A model generated the notes under the pieces. It saw nothing but the letters and a program-made list of their open reading frames with translations, was not told where the DNA came from and searched no databases. From the NCBI GenBank assembly GCA_013203065.1, contig JABMQV010000156.1:1-6427 (forward strand): a DNA stretch of 6,427 nucleotides, given 5' to 3'. Positions within the stretch are counted from its first letter, which is position 1; every line of letters begins with the position of its first letter. Below are positions 5,867-6,427 of this stretch, one piece after another. Made by a program: the position numbers and the translations under genes. Origin of the DNA: Desulfobacteraceae bacterium. GTDB lineage: Bacteria; Desulfobacterota; DSM-4660; Desulfatiglandales; Desulfatiglandaceae.

Positions 5867-6427
5867 ATGGATATACAGGAAATCACCCAAAGGGTCGAGA
5901 AAGAAAGCCTGGTTCTCAGACAGATCATGGCAGGAATTGAAAGTGTTATTGTGGGACAGAGGCGCCTGATCGAACGGATGCTGATCGGGCTTCTGTGTGA
6001 AGGGCATTTATTGCTTGAAGGTTTGCCCGGCCTGGCAAAGACCACCGCGGTCAAGACCCTGGCTGCCACCATCAAGACAAGCTTTCAGAGGATCCAGTTC
6101 ACCCCGGACCTTTTGCCTGCCGATATCCTGGGGACCCAATTCTACCGGCCCGACAGGGCCACCTTCGAGATCAAGAAGGGACCCATCTTTCACAACATCA
6201 TTTTGGCCGATGAGATCAACCGGGCTCCGGCTAAGGTCCAGAGCGCCCTGCTGGAGGCCATGCAGGAACGACAGATTACCATTGGCGAAACCACCTTTCC
6301 ACTGGCCCGTCCCTTTCTGGTGCTTGCCACTCAGAATCCCATCGAACAGGAGGGAACCTACCCCCTTCCAGAGGCCCAGATCGACAGTTTTATGATTAAA
6401 ATCAGGGTGTATTATCCATCGGCAGAG
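5867..6427 (+). CDS. MoxR-family AAA+ ATPase (N-terminal part; runs off the window)
   Basis: The first 187 residues are present and the 3' end lies beyond the window. The family is usually a little over 300 residues, so roughly the N-terminal 60% is seen. Motifs in order: VGQ (29-31) of the N-terminal helix; Walker A GLPGLAKT (52-59); the family stretch RIQFTPDLLPADILG (75-89); Walker B ILADEINRAP (112-121) with D115 and E116; LLEAMQE (128-134); sensor 1 in LATQNP (153-158); and EGTYPLPEAQ (162-171). MoxR ATPases act as chaperone-like motors, typically beside DUF58, transglutaminase-like and von Willebrand factor A genes, in maturation or stress functions. Those partners would be expected just downstream. 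One oddity is IDSF at 172-175, where the family normally reads LDRF; S174 therefore replaces a normally conserved arginine that probably acts as the arginine finger. The gene probably has its own promoter and is not clearly linked to larE–YcaO. Confidence 0.92.
   Translation, partial: MDIQEITQRVEKESLVLRQIMAGIESVIVGQRRLIERMLIGLLCEGHLLLEGLPGLAKTTAVKTLAATIKTSFQRIQFTPDLLPADILGTQFYRPDRATFEIKKGPIFHNIILADEINRAPAKVQSALLEAMQERQITIGETTFPLARPFLVLATQNPIEQEGTYPLPEAQIDSFMIKIRVYYPSAE

Noticed and set aside
5599..6075. A 158-codon minus-strand open frame spanning the gap before the MoxR gene
   Set aside because: It overlaps the end of the DUF6178-like gene and the Walker A region of the MoxR gene, and its product resembles no family I know. 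The + strand promoter and ribosome binding site explain the gap better.
5997..6395. A 132-codon + strand open frame inside the MoxR gene
   Set aside because: It is an alternative frame of the MoxR coding sequence, rich in Pro, Arg and Ser as expected of a shifted frame. The MoxR frame has all AAA+ motifs.
1..6427. CRISPR arrays, tRNA or rRNA genes, insertion sequences and prophage genes
   Set aside because: No regularly spaced repeats, cloverleaf-like sequences, transposase motifs or terminal inverted repeats were seen by eye. Nearly all of the window is occupied by five ordinary-looking coding genes.

Overview
The window carries five genes, all on the + strand and closely spaced. The gene set (an A-type flavodiiron protein, a LarE with three cysteines, a YcaO–TPR protein, a DUF6178-type protein and a MoxR ATPase) suggests an anaerobic or microaerophilic Gram-negative bacterium. 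A sulfate-reducing or syntrophic member of the Desulfobacterota (former Deltaproteobacteria) is most likely. This placement rests on gene content and protein resemblance as I recall them, not on a database search.

Layout: positions 1-51 are a short leader with a strong ribosome binding site. 52-1239 encodes a flavodiiron protein (FprA/ROO type) with every diiron ligand present. After a 73-base gap holding a perfect 9-bp hairpin that covers the likely ribosome binding site, 1313-2158 encodes LarE, an ATP-pyrophosphatase sulfur transferase of the probable [4Fe-4S] type. One base after its stop, 2160-3902 encodes a YcaO protein ending in TPR repeats, with the overall plan and length of E. coli YcaO. 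After 55 bases, 3958-5703 (GTG start) encodes a protein I recognise as DUF6178-like, of unknown function. A 163-base gap (5704-5866) holds a possible sigma70 promoter and a short repeat. From 5867 a MoxR-family AAA+ ATPase begins and runs off the window end.

How the genes may work together: the firmest coupling is larE–YcaO. One is a sulfur-donating enzyme and the other belongs to a family that activates peptide amides with ATP, including for thioamide formation. No larB, larC, tfuA, rimO or peptide precursor gene is visible. The best lead is therefore an uncharacterised sulfur-transfer or backbone-modification unit in which LarE may supply sulfur and YcaO may use it, with DUF6178 as a possible additional member. 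The flavodiiron protein upstream would reduce O2 or NO and could protect oxygen-sensitive iron-sulfur chemistry, but the gap and hairpin make its membership in the same unit uncertain. The MoxR gene probably begins a separate transcription unit.
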